This document shows positions 8,302-17,924 of a stretch of 64,000 bases of DNA, piece by piece. Origin of the DNA: DASZQY01 sp035548515. GTDB taxonomy: Bacteria; Pseudomonadota; Alphaproteobacteria; Rhizobiales; Kaistiaceae. The position numbers and the translations under genes were made by a program. The notes below the pieces were generated by a model, which made no database searches, was not told where the DNA came from, and was given only the letters and a program-made list of their open reading frames with translations. The number at the start of each line of letters is the position of its first letter. Positions within the stretch are counted from its first letter, which is position 1. The DNA lies in contig DASZSW010000006.1 of the NCBI GenBank assembly GCA_035548515.1, positions 16,016 to 80,015 of the forward strand, written 5' to 3'.

Positions 8302-9345
8302 TCAGCTCGCGGTCCAGCCGACACGCGCAAGCAGCGTCGCGTACTCGGCGCGGGCCGCTTGTTCGTCAAATGGGAGGGGATCGCGTCGGGCGCTAAGCGC
8401 GCGAGTCGCCCGCTCTCGCGATTTGCCTCCGAGAGCGGGCGCCGCACCACCGATTTCGCGCATCTCCTCGGTCCGGCCAGTGCAGTGAAGCACGAGATCG
8501 CAGCCGGCGGCATAGATAGATGCGGCGCGCGCCGAGTAATCCCCAGAAAGTGCGTTCATCGTCACGTCGTCGCTCATCAACAGACCGTCGAAGCCGATTC
8601 GTCCACGGATGATATCGCGGATCACGACCGGCGATGTGGTGGCGGGATGATCGGGATCGATTGCGTTCACAACGACATGCGCGGTCATGGCGGCCGGGAG
8701 GTCAGCCAGCTCAGCGAACGGCACGAAGTCGGTGGCGTCGAGCGTCGCCATGTCGGTGCCGATGACGGGCAGGCTGAGATGGCTGTCGCTGGCCGCGCGG
8801 CCGTGACCCGGCATGTGTTTCATCACCGGCACGACGCCGCCATCGAGCAGGCCGTCCGCGGTCGATCTGCCAAGCGCGGCAACGACATAGGGATCGGGAC
8901 CATACGAGCGGTCGCCGATGACATCGCTGGCGTCCGGCAACAGCAGATCGATGACGGGGGCGCAGTCCATGTCGACACCCACCCGGCGGAGGTCGGCGGC
9001 GATCAGCCGGCCGTGCAACCAGGCGGCGCGCTCGCCGCCCTCCCGATCCTCGCGCGAGAGAATTCCAATGGTGCGCTGGGGAGGATACTTCGGCCAGTGT
9101 GGCGGCTTCAGCCGCTGCACACGGCCGCCCTCCTGATCGATCATCACGGGCGCATCCGGCCGGCCGACGGCGTCGCGGAAGGCGGCGGTCAGGTCTCGCA
9201 CCTGCTGCTGCTCGACGCAATTGCGGCCGAAAAGGATAAGGCCCCAGGGCTGCTCGGCGGCGAAGAAGTCGCGCTCCCAGGCATCGAGCTGAGGGCCGCC
9301 GCATCCTGAAATGAAAGCTTTGATCAACGGCCCGGAGTCGGTCAA
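8302..9345 (-). CDS. nagZ: Beta-N-acetylhexosaminidase NagZ (GH3)
   Basis: A cytosolic glycoside hydrolase family 3 enzyme that removes GlcNAc from 1,6-anhydro-MurNAc muropeptides in murein recycling. Motifs seen: MIDQEGGRVQRL (about residue 80), KHMPGHGRAASDSH (about 170; the catalytic His/Asp dyad loop) and LLMSDDVTMNAL (about 250; the nucleophile Asp). No ATG precedes the family N-terminus. A TTG at 9345 overlapping the stop of the SPOR gene as TTGA gives MTDSGPLIKAFISGCGG and 347 residues, the usual length, so I chose it. A CTG/GTG further upstream would extend into the SPOR gene. The anmK product at 50.2 kb works in the same recycling route. Confidence 0.92.
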   Translation of the reverse strand: MTDSGPLIKAFISGCGGPQLDAWERDFFAAEQPWGLILFGRNCVEQQQVRDLTAAFRDAVGRPDAPVMIDQEGGRVQRLKPPHWPKYPPQRTIGILSREDREGGERAAWLHGRLIAADLRRVGVDMDCAPVIDLLLPDASDVIGDRSYGPDPYVVAALGRSTADGLLDGGVVPVMKHMPGHGRAASDSHLSLPVIGTDMATLDATDFVPFAELADLPAAMTAHVVVNAIDPDHPATTSPVVIRDIIRGRIGFDGLLMSDDVTMNALSGDYSARAASIYAAGCDLVLHCTGRTEEMREIGGAAPALGGKSRERATRALSARRDPLPFDEQAARAEYATLLARVGWTAS

Positions 9346-11519
9346 CGCTTGGCCAGCACGCAGTCGCCCCCAGCCTGGCGGAGGTCGTCGCACAGTCGTT
9401 GCGCATCACCCTGGGAGAAGGGGCCGACGCGAACGCGGTAGAACGTGCCGCGGTCCGGCACGTCGGCGCGCTGGATGTTCACGTCGTAGCTGCCGAGGAT
9501 GTTCGGATACCGGGCCTGCAGGTCGCGGTAGGTCGCCCGCGCGGCATCTTCCGTCCGCTGCGACGAAATCTGAACGAGCACGCCGCTCGTCGCGGCCGCT
9601 GCCGTTGCGCCCGGGACGATGTCGATCGGCGTCGCGCCGTCGTCGGCAACATCCGTCGGGTCCGGCTTGGCAGCGGGTTTCGCCGCCGGCTTGGTCGCGG
9701 CCGGCTTGGCAGCAGCGGTTGCGGCGGGCGGCGTTGTGTTCGCCGGCGGAGTGGCGGTCGTCGCCGCAGGCGGCGTCGCGTCGACGGTTGCGGCGGGCGC
9801 TGCCGTGCCGTCGGCTGGAGGCGCAGTGATGGGCAGCGCGTCGGAGCTGGTGCCGGAGATCGCGGCGACGTCGTCAGTGACGGCTGGCTTGGCGGCAGTG
9901 TCCGTCGCCGGCTTCGTCGCATCGGTCGCCGCCGGAGGCGTCGTCGCCCCGAGGTCGGCGGCCGGATCAGCGTCCCGCGACGTGCTGTAGACGATGGCCC
10001 CGTTCGGTTTCACGACCACGGTGCGGACCTTGCGCGGACCGATCGGCTGGATCGAAGCCGCATCGGTAGCGGCAGCAGCATCATTGGCGGCGAGTTGACC
10101 TACGGGGTCGGTGGCCGCGGAAGGGGCAGCCGCCCCGGTGGTGGCCTGCTGGTTGGTGGCAGCAGCGTCCCCGGTGCCCGGTGCGTCGATGCCGGGACCG
10201 CCGGGAATGATCACGCGCGAAATCGCGCCGTTGCCGGTGTTGGAAGCCACATCCTTGATCGGGCCGTTGTCGGGCGTCAGGAGGGTGGTGTCGTTGTTGT
10301 TCGCCTGATCGCTCGAGTTGACGCGATCGTAGATGAGCTTGTTCTGGCCGTCGGTGTCGTTCGCCGCCGTCGTATCGTCCGGCGTGATCTTCGTCGGCTT
10401 GCCGTCGGCGGTGATCGTGGGCGGCGCGCCGCCCGTGCCGCTGCTGCCGTTGAACATCGCGAAGCCGACGCCGCCAACCAGCGCGACCAACACCACCGCG
10501 GCGATGATCACGAGGTTGCGGCTGACACCCCGGCGGGCCGGCAATGGGTCGAGGTCATCCTCCAGCGGCGGGAGCTGCTCGTCGTCGGCATATCCCGGCA
10601 GCGTGCCGAGATCCTCCAGCGGGAAATCGTCGTCCGCTACCTCCGGCACCTCGAGACTGTCGGCAAACAGGCCGCCCTCGGCGAACGGGTCGAGTTCCGC
10701 CTCTTCTTCGAGCGGCGGCACGGACGTCCGTGGCGGCGCAAAGCGGCTGGCGGCTGCCGGTTGAGCCTTGGTCGGCTCCGGCCGCTCCCAGCGGGAATGG
10801 GGTTGACGCGCCGGCGTGGCGGCAGGCACGGCTGTCGCGGGCGACGGGGCGGCCGAACCCCGCAACTGAAATGCGCCGAGATCCGGCGCGGCAGGCGGCG
10901 TCCGCGGACGCATCGACGGGCGCTCGACCGCCGGCTCGGCGGCCGGCTTTTCAGCGGCGGGCGGCGGTTCAGCCGGCCGCGTGATCGTCCGCGTCGGCGG
11001 AGCCGGCTCGGCCGACGATTGGATCATGGGCTGGATGACCGGCGCAGTTGGAATCGGGACCAGCCGGGTCTCGTCGATGGGCTCGAGCCGGAACTCATCG
11101 CGCAGTTCGGGGTGGGTCTCCTGGCGAGGCGGCGGCGCGGGTGGCGGCGGAGCAGGCTCGGGGATCTCGTTCCGCTCCTCCGCAACTGCGGGGCGCATCT
11201 GCAGCGGTGCCGGCGGCGGTGCTGCGGGCTGCTTTGCGACAGGCGCCGGAGCCGGCGCAGCAGTCGGGAACACGTCGCGGACAGCCGCAAACGAGGCCTG
11301 GAGATCGTTCAGAAGCTCGGCCTCGAGATCGGCGGTCGCGGGGGCGGCCGGAGCGGCGGGCGCAACCTGCCGGGTAGCCTGAAGCGGCCCACCGGTGGGA
11401 CGGCCCTGCACAATCTTGGCAAGTTCAGCCAACGGATCGTCGGCTACGCCTCCCCGTCCGCTCTGCCGGCGGTCGGCAGACGGCCGTGGCGATACCTTCG
11501 GATCGTATTGGTCCGGCAT
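9342..11519 (-). CDS. SPOR-domain envelope protein with long low-complexity linkers
   Basis: A 725-residue protein. An N-terminal half of about 335 residues, rich in Pro, Ala and Glu, is followed by one transmembrane helix (NLVIIAAVVLVALVGGVGFAMF), then about 290 residues of Ala/Thr/Pro/Asp-rich linker, and a C-terminal SPOR domain (about 645-725: GVLVQISSQRTEDAARATYR to CDDLRQAGGDCVLAKR) that should bind denuded septal peptidoglycan. Topology suggests a cytoplasmic N-terminal part and a periplasmic SPOR domain. It lies between argS and nagZ, its usual place in Hyphomicrobiales as I recall it. The low-complexity regions produce long false frames on the opposite strand. Confidence 0.88.
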   Translation of the reverse strand: MPDQYDPKVSPRPSADRRQSGRGGVADDPLAELAKIVQGRPTGGPLQATRQVAPAAPAAPATADLEAELLNDLQASFAAVRDVFPTAAPAPAPVAKQPAAPPPAPLQMRPAVAEERNEIPEPAPPPPAPPPRQETHPELRDEFRLEPIDETRLVPIPTAPVIQPMIQSSAEPAPPTRTITRPAEPPPAAEKPAAEPAVERPSMRPRTPPAAPDLGAFQLRGSAAPSPATAVPAATPARQPHSRWERPEPTKAQPAAASRFAPPRTSVPPLEEEAELDPFAEGGLFADSLEVPEVADDDFPLEDLGTLPGYADDEQLPPLEDDLDPLPARRGVSRNLVIIAAVVLVALVGGVGFAMFNGSSGTGGAPPTITADGKPTKITPDDTTAANDTDGQNKLIYDRVNSSDQANNNDTTLLTPDNGPIKDVASNTGNGAISRVIIPGGPGIDAPGTGDAAATNQQATTGAAAPSAATDPVGQLAANDAAAATDAASIQPIGPRKVRTVVVKPNGAIVYSTSRDADPAADLGATTPPAATDATKPATDTAAKPAVTDDVAAISGTSSDALPITAPPADGTAAPAATVDATPPAATTATPPANTTPPAATAAAKPAATKPAAKPAAKPDPTDVADDGATPIDIVPGATAAAATSGVLVQISSQRTEDAARATYRDLQARYPNILGSYDVNIQRADVPDRGTFYRVRVGPFSQGDAQRLCDDLRQAGGDCVLAKR

Positions 11520-11555
11520 CCCCGACCACTCCTCACGCGCGGTAAGGTGGCCCCC

Positions 11556-13298
11556 CTACCGCATTTCTTCGGGTGCACTGACGCCGAGAATAGACAAACC
11601 CGACGCCAAAACCAGCTTCACTCCATGCACTAAAGCAAGGCGCGCCAAAGTCGAATCTGGTTCGCCGGCGTTGATAAAACGCAATTGCGGCAACTCCTTG
11701 CCGCGATTCCAATGGGCGTGGAATTCCGACGCTAGATCATGGAGATAGAAAGCCACGCGGTGCGGTTCGTGGGCCTCGGCCGCCGACTCAACAATCCGTG
11801 GATATTCGGCGAGGCGCCGGATGAGCGCGAGTTCGCCGACGTCATCCAGCTTCGTGAGCCGTGCCCGCGCGAGTGACTCCGGGTCGACTTTAAGCGCAGG
11901 TATTTCTTGGGCGGCCTGACGAAAGACGGACGCCGTCCGGGCATGCGCGTACTGGACGTAGAAGACGGGGTTGTCCTTCGACTGCTCCGTCACCTTCGCG
12001 AAGTCGAAGTCCAGCGGCGCGTCATTCTTGCGATAGAGCATCATGAAACGGATTGGGTCGCGGCCGACTTCCTCGACCACGTCACGCAGCGTGACGAAAT
12101 CCCCTGCCCGCTTGGACATCTTCACCGGCTCGCCGTTTCGCATCAGCCGCACGAGCTGGCAGAGCCGCACGTCCAGCTGCCCTTCGCCGCCCGTGATCGC
12201 CTTCACGGCCGCCTGCATACGCTTGACGTAGCCGCCGTGGTCGGCGCCCAAGACGTCGATCATGTCGGCAAAGCCGCGCAGGTACTTGTCGTAGTGGTAG
12301 GCGATGTCGGAGGCGAAATAGGTATAGCTGCCGTCCGATTTCTTCAGCGGCCGGTCGACGTCGTCGCCGAATTCGGTAGCGCGGAACAGCGTCTGCTCGC
12401 GGTCTTCCCAATCTTCCGGCAGCTGGCCCTTCGGCGGGGGAAGCTTGCCCTGGTAGATCAGCCCCTTGCTCGCCAGCCAGGCGATGGCCTCGGCGACCCG
12501 ATCCTTGCCGGTCTGCAGCGAACGCTCCGAGAAGAAGACTTCGTGATGGATGTTGAGCAAGTCGAGGTCAGACCGGATGAGCGCAAGCATCGCGTCAACC
12601 GTCTCCTGGCGTACGATCGCCAACCAGTCGCTTTCCGGCTTCCCGACGAACCGGTCGCCATACCTTGCCGCCAATGCGGCGCCGACCGGCTTCAGGTAGT
12701 CGCCGGGATACAGTCCCTCGGGAATGGCGATCGTCTCGCCCAGCGCCTCGCGATAGCGCAGGTACGCGGAACGGGCGAGCACATCGACCTGAGCGCCGGC
12801 ATCGTTGATGTAGTATTCGCGGCTGACGGCGTAGCCAGCGAAGTCAAGTAGCGAAGCCAGCGCATCGCCGAAGACTGCGCCCCGCGTATGGCCGACGTGC
12901 ATCGGGCCGGTGGGGTTGGCGGAGACGTATTCGACGTTGACCTTCGCGCCGGCGCCGATCGCGCTGCGGCCGTAGGCATCGCCCTCGGCAATCAGCGCGC
13001 CGAGCGCCTGCTGCCACGTCTCGCGCTTGAGGCGCAGGTTGATGAAACCTGGACCCGCCACCTCGGCGCTGTCGATATCCGGATCGGACGCCAGCGCGGC
13101 CGCAATGTGGGTAGCCAGCTCGCGTGGATTGCGGCCAAGAGGCTTCGCCAGCACCATGGCCGCGTTGGTCGCGAGGTCGCCGTTTGCTGCATCGCGAGGC
13201 GGCTCGACCGTGAGGCGGGCGAGTTCGCTTTCGGCCGCACCGGTTGTCCGCGCCGCCGCAGCGCGGATACGCGCCGCGAAGTCATTGAAAATATTCAT
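11556..13298 (-). CDS. argS: Arginyl-tRNA synthetase
   Basis: A class I aminoacyl-tRNA synthetase of 580 residues that charges tRNA-Arg. It starts MNIFNDFAARIRAAAARTTG. The HIGH signature appears as ANPTGPMHVGHTRGAVFGDA (about residue 120), and there is the KMSKS-type VKMSKRAGDF (about 400). The C-terminal DALR anticodon-binding domain ends the protein. The ATG at 13298 is the family N-terminus; the frame continues 12 codons upstream without support. It heads the core operon, 36 bp before the SPOR gene. Confidence 0.97.
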   Translation of the reverse strand: MNIFNDFAARIRAAAARTTGAAESELARLTVEPPRDAANGDLATNAAMVLAKPLGRNPRELATHIAAALASDPDIDSAEVAGPGFINLRLKRETWQQALGALIAEGDAYGRSAIGAGAKVNVEYVSANPTGPMHVGHTRGAVFGDALASLLDFAGYAVSREYYINDAGAQVDVLARSAYLRYREALGETIAIPEGLYPGDYLKPVGAALAARYGDRFVGKPESDWLAIVRQETVDAMLALIRSDLDLLNIHHEVFFSERSLQTGKDRVAEAIAWLASKGLIYQGKLPPPKGQLPEDWEDREQTLFRATEFGDDVDRPLKKSDGSYTYFASDIAYHYDKYLRGFADMIDVLGADHGGYVKRMQAAVKAITGGEGQLDVRLCQLVRLMRNGEPVKMSKRAGDFVTLRDVVEEVGRDPIRFMMLYRKNDAPLDFDFAKVTEQSKDNPVFYVQYAHARTASVFRQAAQEIPALKVDPESLARARLTKLDDVGELALIRRLAEYPRIVESAAEAHEPHRVAFYLHDLASEFHAHWNRGKELPQLRFINAGEPDSTLARLALVHGVKLVLASGLSILGVSAPEEMR

Positions 13299-13505
13299 AG
13301 GATTGGAAAAACCACCGCACCGTCCGCTGGCCAAGCGACCTAGCTGAAAAACCCGATGAAATCAAACCGCCAGCACCCACGGTTCACCAAGCAATCCCTA
13401 ATCTTCGTGCCGAACTTTGAAGGGTTCGAAATAACCCATTGTTCATCGCCTGATTGTACTCGTCAGACATAACAATTTCCGCACCCCGGCGGGAGCGTTT
13501 TGCGC

Positions 13506-14654
13506 ATGCGTGCTCATCTCTTGTCATGGAAGAAAGATTCCGGCTGGACGAACGGCGGCAAGGTTCCGTTCATGCCCCAGTTGGTCTTCTACTTCGGCAC
13601 CCGCGTCGATCTTGAAACGACGGATCGCTACGACGAGTTGCGTAAGCGGTTTCCGGAGTCGCATCTGGTTGGGTGCAGCACCGGCGGTCAAATCCGCGAC
13701 GACGAAGTCCTCGACGATGAGATTGCCGCTGTCGCGCTGTCCTTCGATCGCACCCGAACCCGTATCGTTCACGAGGAGGCCGGCGCCGCAGAGGAATCGT
13801 TCGCGCGCGGCGCGTCGATCGGCGCGAAACTCGCCGCGACCGACCTCGCCGGCATCTTCGTTCTGTCCGACGGACTGAGCGTCAACGGCAGCAGCCTCGT
13901 AAGCGGTATCGCCTCCATCGTCGGCAATCGCATACCTTTGACCGGCGGGCTCGCCGGCGACGGCGATGCGTTCAACGAAACCATCGTCGGCGCCGACTTC
14001 GCGCCGCGACCGGGGGTCATCGCGGCCGTCGGCTTCTACGGCGCGGCGGTGCGCATCGGGCACGGCAGCGCGGGCGGCTGGGACCAGTTCGGTCCGCGCC
14101 GTCGTGTCACACGCTCCGTCGGCAACGTCCTCTACGAGCTGGACGGCGAGCCGGCGCTGGATCTGTACGAGCGCTATCTTGGCGAGGACGCCAAGGGCCT
14201 TCCCTCCACCGCTCTACTGTTTCCGCTTCGTGTCTACGACCCGAGCCGGCCCGACCACGACATCGTCCGCACCATCCTCGCCGTCGATCACCAGGCGCGT
14301 ACGATGACTTTCGCTGGTGATGTGCCTGAGGGTTGGGTCGCGCAGTTGATGCGCGGCAACTTCGATCGTCTGGCCGCCGGCGCGGCACAGGCGGCGCGCG
14401 ATGCGCAGGCGCAGATCGACGCTGCTGCCTCGGGCGGCGACGAGTTGGCGCTGCTGGTTTCCTGCATAGGGCGGCGGCTGCTTATGGGTCAGAACACGCT
14501 TGCTGAGGTCGAAGCAGCAAGCGCCGAATTGGGGGCGCATGCCAAGCGCATCGGCTTCTATTCCTACGGCGAAATCTCGCCGCATCGAGCTTCGGGCATA
14601 TCGCAGTTGCACAATCAAACCATGACCATCACCACCATCTCCGAGGCGGCGTAG
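13506..14654 (+). CDS. FIST N/C-domain sensor protein
   Basis: A 382-residue protein of the FIST family, a domain proposed to sense small ligands such as amino acids. It has the N-terminal FIST block (PQLVFYFG to GCSTGGQI, LSDGLSVNGSSLVSGI, PLTGGLAGDGDAF) and the C-terminal FIST_C block (about residues 215-360: ALDLYERYLG, LFPLRVYDP, LLVSCIGRRLLMG, GFYSYGEISPH). No signal peptide or membrane helix is seen. A TTG two codons upstream is possible, but the ATG at 13506 has GGGAG about 10 bases before it. It is 4 bp from the PAS-GGDEF-EAL gene, so the two form an operon, probably a sensor feeding c-di-GMP turnover. Confidence 0.9.
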   Translation: MRAHLLSWKKDSGWTNGGKVPFMPQLVFYFGTRVDLETTDRYDELRKRFPESHLVGCSTGGQIRDDEVLDDEIAAVALSFDRTRTRIVHEEAGAAEESFARGASIGAKLAATDLAGIFVLSDGLSVNGSSLVSGIASIVGNRIPLTGGLAGDGDAFNETIVGADFAPRPGVIAAVGFYGAAVRIGHGSAGGWDQFGPRRRVTRSVGNVLYELDGEPALDLYERYLGEDAKGLPSTALLFPLRVYDPSRPDHDIVRTILAVDHQARTMTFAGDVPEGWVAQLMRGNFDRLAAGAAQAARDAQAQIDAAASGGDELALLVSCIGRRLLMGQNTLAEVEAASAELGAHAKRIGFYSYGEISPHRASGISQLHNQTMTITTISEAA

Positions 14655-14658
14655 ACCG

Positions 14659-16572
14659 TTGAACCGGCTTTTCGCACGTCAGCTCGAAAAGGCGCTGAGG
14701 CCGGACGGAAGCCTCGACGTCGAGAAGCTGCGTGCGCTGGTCGTCGAACACTACATGTCGGCGGACCGCGATCGGCGGCGCACCGACCGGGCTATCGGCC
14801 TCATGGTCGAAGAGCTGGATGTGCTAAACCGCAACCTCGAGCGACAGGTCGCCGACCGGACCTCAGCGTTGCGCGCCCGGGAAGCAGAGCTGTCGGCGCA
14901 GAACATGCGTTTCGATGCTGCGATCAACAACATGTCGCAGGCGCTGCTGATGTTCGACGAGACGGCGCGTCTGGTCATTTGCAACAACCGTTACCTCGAA
15001 ATGTACGAGCTGACCGCCGCCGACGTGCGTCCCGGCAAGTCGCTGCTTGAATTGATCGAGATGCAGGTGCGCACCCGCACGTTGATCGGCGAACCGCTGG
15101 AGCTGGCGGAGAACGTGCTGGCCGCCGCCGCGCGCCGCCGCAGCACGAGCTGGATCAACGAGTTGCCCGATGGCCGCACCATCTCGGTGCGCCTCCACCC
15201 GATCGCGGACGGCGGATGGGTGACGACGCACGAAGACATCAGTGACCGGCGTGACGCCGAGCGGCGCATCGCCCACATGGTGCGCCACGACACGCTGACC
15301 GATCTGCCGAACCGCGTGCTGCTGCGCGAGCGGCTGGCCGAGGCGTTGGCGCAGGCGATGCCGAAGGAGCGCATCGCCGTCCTCTATCTCGACATCGACC
15401 AGTTCAAGGCGGTGAACGACGACTGCGGTCATAGCGCGGGCGACGAGCTGTTGAAGGCCGTCGCCACCCGGCTCAGGGCCTGCGTGGACGATCGCTCGAC
15501 GGTTGCGCGCGTCGGCGGCGACGAATTTGCGATCGTTCGGCCGGGCGTTTCGGCCGGAGGTTCGGAAGCTGCGGCGCTGGCCATGCGCGTCTGCGAGGCG
15601 GTGCGCCTGCCCTTCCAGATGCCGGTCGGCGAAGTAGCGGTAGAGGTCAGCGTCGGCATCTCGGTGGCGCCGGACGACGCGGCCGACCCGGGCGAGCTCA
15701 TCAAGAATGCCGAGCTGGCCTTGCAGCGCGCCAAAGCCGAGGGACGCGGGCTGGTGCGCTTCTTCGAGCCGGAGATGGACGAGCGCATGAAGGCACGCCG
15801 CTCGATGGAAGCGGCGATCCGCAACGCGCTAGCGACCGGGGAGTTCTGCCTCTGCTATCAGCCGGTCATCAACCTCAGCGACGGCCGCGTCACGGGCTGT
15901 GAGGCGCTGATCCGGTGGATCAATCCGGAGCGCGGCGAAATCTCGCCGACCGAGTTCATTCCGATCGCCGAGGAGATGGGACTCATCGTGCCGCTCGGGG
16001 AATGGGTGCTGCGCCAGGCGTGCAGCGATGCACGCAACTGGCCGGAAGATGTTCGCGTCGCCGTGAACCTGTCGCCGATTCAGTTGCTCAATCCAAGGCT
16101 TGTGCCGGTCGTGCTCAATGCGCTGGCGAGCGGCGGCGTTGCCGCGTCACGGCTGGAGATTGAGATCACCGAGACCGCGCTCATGCAGAACACCGAGACG
16201 GTGCTGACGGCGCTGCATCGCCTGCACAATCTCGGCATCCGGATCTCGATGGACGACTTCGGGACCGGATATTCGTCGCTCTCGAACCTCCGCTCGTTCC
16301 CGTTCGACAAGATCAAGATCGACCGGTCCTTCATCAGCGGGTTGCCCGACCGGGAAGACTCAATCGCAATTGTGCGCGCGGTCGCGAGCCTTGCGGCCAG
16401 TCTCAACATGATCACCACCGCCGAGGGCGTCGAGACTGCGGCTCAGATGGAGCGCGTGCGCAAACTGGGCTGCACGGAAATGCAGGGCTTCTATTTCAGC
16501 CGCGCTCGGCCCGTGGAATTCATCACCAAGCTGCTGGCTTCCGAAGCCATTCGCCCCGCGCTCAGCGCCTAA
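14659..16572 (+). CDS. PAS-GGDEF-EAL cyclic-di-GMP signalling protein
   Basis: A 637-residue cytosolic protein starting at TTG (14659). Order: N-terminal helical region with a coiled coil (about residues 45-85), a PAS domain (about 90-195, starting NMRFDAAINNMSQALLMFDE), a GGDEF domain (about 215-375) with intact RVGGDEFAIV, and an EAL domain (about 385-630) with TGCEALIRW and DDFGTGYSSL. Both catalytic motifs are intact, so diguanylate cyclase and phosphodiesterase activity are both possible. The RxxD product-inhibition site five residues before GGDEF is absent (it reads DDRS). It is cotranscribed with the FIST gene and its stop overlaps that of the convergent dgt gene. Confidence 0.93.
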   Translation: MNRLFARQLEKALRPDGSLDVEKLRALVVEHYMSADRDRRRTDRAIGLMVEELDVLNRNLERQVADRTSALRAREAELSAQNMRFDAAINNMSQALLMFDETARLVICNNRYLEMYELTAADVRPGKSLLELIEMQVRTRTLIGEPLELAENVLAAAARRRSTSWINELPDGRTISVRLHPIADGGWVTTHEDISDRRDAERRIAHMVRHDTLTDLPNRVLLRERLAEALAQAMPKERIAVLYLDIDQFKAVNDDCGHSAGDELLKAVATRLRACVDDRSTVARVGGDEFAIVRPGVSAGGSEAAALAMRVCEAVRLPFQMPVGEVAVEVSVGISVAPDDAADPGELIKNAELALQRAKAEGRGLVRFFEPEMDERMKARRSMEAAIRNALATGEFCLCYQPVINLSDGRVTGCEALIRWINPERGEISPTEFIPIAEEMGLIVPLGEWVLRQACSDARNWPEDVRVAVNLSPIQLLNPRLVPVVLNALASGGVAASRLEIEITETALMQNTETVLTALHRLHNLGIRISMDDFGTGYSSLSNLRSFPFDKIKIDRSFISGLPDREDSIAIVRAVASLAASLNMITTAEGVETAAQMERVRKLGCTEMQGFYFSRARPVEFITKLLASEAIRPALSA

Positions 16573-17714
16573 CGCAACTCCGCCGCACCGCCGAAGAAAC
16601 GCGCGTGTTCCAGTAGCGCGTAGCGGTCGGTCATGCCGGCAAGGAAATCGGCCACCACGCGGGCCTTGTCGCCCTCGGCCTCGCGCCAGCCGTCCGGCAA
16701 CGCTGACGGATGCGCGCGATAGTGACCGAAAAGATCACGCACGACGGTCTCGGCGCGTCCCATCACCACGAGCACGCCAGACTGGCGATACACGTCGCGG
16801 CCGAGGCGCTCCTTGATCGCGCTATCGACCGCGGACATCCCGGCCGAAAAACCGACGATGGGGCGTCCCGCACGGCGAATATCGTCGGCCGAGCGCGGCG
16901 CAAGGTCGGCGAGCCGACGTCTCGCCTCGTCGATGACATCGTTGACGAGGGCGCTGATCAGGCGCCGCACGAGTTCAGCGCGGGTGCGGTTCAGCGAAAG
17001 ATCGGGATGCTCGCGCCGGATCGCGGCAAGATGCTCGCCGATAGGTGGCACCTCGGCGATCGCATCGAGAGTCAGCAGGCCGGCCCGCAGGCCGTCATCG
17101 ATGTCGTGCGTATCGTAGGCAATGTCGTCGGCGATCGCCGCGGCCTGCGCCTCCGCGCTTGCATGGGTGCCGAGCCAGAGGTCATGCGTCGCCGCATATT
17201 CGGCGACAGCGAAGGGCAACGGCGGGTGAAGCGGGCCGTTGTGCTTCACCAGGCCTTCCAGTGTCTCCCACGACAGGTTCAGGCCGTCGAACCCGGGGTA
17301 GCGGCGTTCCAGCAGCGTCACCACACGCAGCGTTTGCGCATTGTGATCGAACCCGCCGTCGTCGGCCATGGCTGCTGCGAGGGCCCTCTCCCCGGCGTGG
17401 CCGAACGGCGGGTGGCCGAGGTCATGGGCGAGCGCCAGCGCCTCGGCGAGATCCTCGTTCAGCGTGAGGGCACGCGCGATATCGCGGGCGATCTGGGCCA
17501 CTTCGATCGTGTGGGTCAGGCGCGTGCGGTAGTGGTCGCCTTCGTCGAACAGGAAGACTTGGGTTTTGTCCTTCAGCCGGCGGAATGCGGTCGAGTGGAT
17601 GATGCGGTCGCGGTCGCGCTGAAACTCGGTCCGCGTCGGGCTAACCGGCTCGGGATACAGCCGGCCGCGGCTTTCGGCCGGGTCCGCAGCGAAAGCGGCC
17701 AGCCTCTCAACCAA
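16569..17714 (-). CDS. dgt: dGTP triphosphohydrolase-like HD protein
   Basis: A 381-residue HD-superfamily enzyme that hydrolyses dNTPs to nucleoside and triphosphate. Seen: QRDRDRIIHSTAFRRLKDKTQVF (about residue 33), the first metal His in TRLTHTIEVAQIARDIAR, HDLGHPPFGHAGE (the HD motif, about 96), and DDIAYDTHDIDDGL (about 190). No ATG lies near the family N-terminus, so the start is probably the TTG at 17714. In related genomes dgt and argS tend to be adjacent; here the FIST and GGDEF-EAL genes separate them. Confidence 0.92.
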   Translation of the reverse strand: MVERLAAFAADPAESRGRLYPEPVSPTRTEFQRDRDRIIHSTAFRRLKDKTQVFLFDEGDHYRTRLTHTIEVAQIARDIARALTLNEDLAEALALAHDLGHPPFGHAGERALAAAMADDGGFDHNAQTLRVVTLLERRYPGFDGLNLSWETLEGLVKHNGPLHPPLPFAVAEYAATHDLWLGTHASAEAQAAAIADDIAYDTHDIDDGLRAGLLTLDAIAEVPPIGEHLAAIRREHPDLSLNRTRAELVRRLISALVNDVIDEARRRLADLAPRSADDIRRAGRPIVGFSAGMSAVDSAIKERLGRDVYRQSGVLVVMGRAETVVRDLFGHYRAHPSALPDGWREAEGDKARVVADFLAGMTDRYALLEHARFFGGAAELR

Positions 17715-17924
17715 GACGAGTTTCCACGCGAATCAGCAGCCTTTCCGGGCCAGGTCCCGCCCGGATCATGGCCGCCAAACGTTACGGCCACAATTCGCGA
17801 GCCGAAGGAATCCTAAGGGAAGCAGCCAGCAAACCCATGCCGGCATTGACTCGGGATACCTCGCCTCCTAACTATTCGGCCAGTAAGTCCTAGGTAAAGC
17901 TACGGTTTTTGGCCGTTAATACCC

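Noticed and set aside
9399..11633. A 744-codon open frame on the + strand
   Set aside because: It is antisense to the low-complexity SPOR gene. Its Arg/Gly repetition is what such DNA gives in a shifted frame.
13411..13440. Possible tRNA T-loop (GGGTTCGAAATAACCC)
   Set aside because: No matching acceptor, D or anticodon stems are found around it. Only a short palindrome remains.
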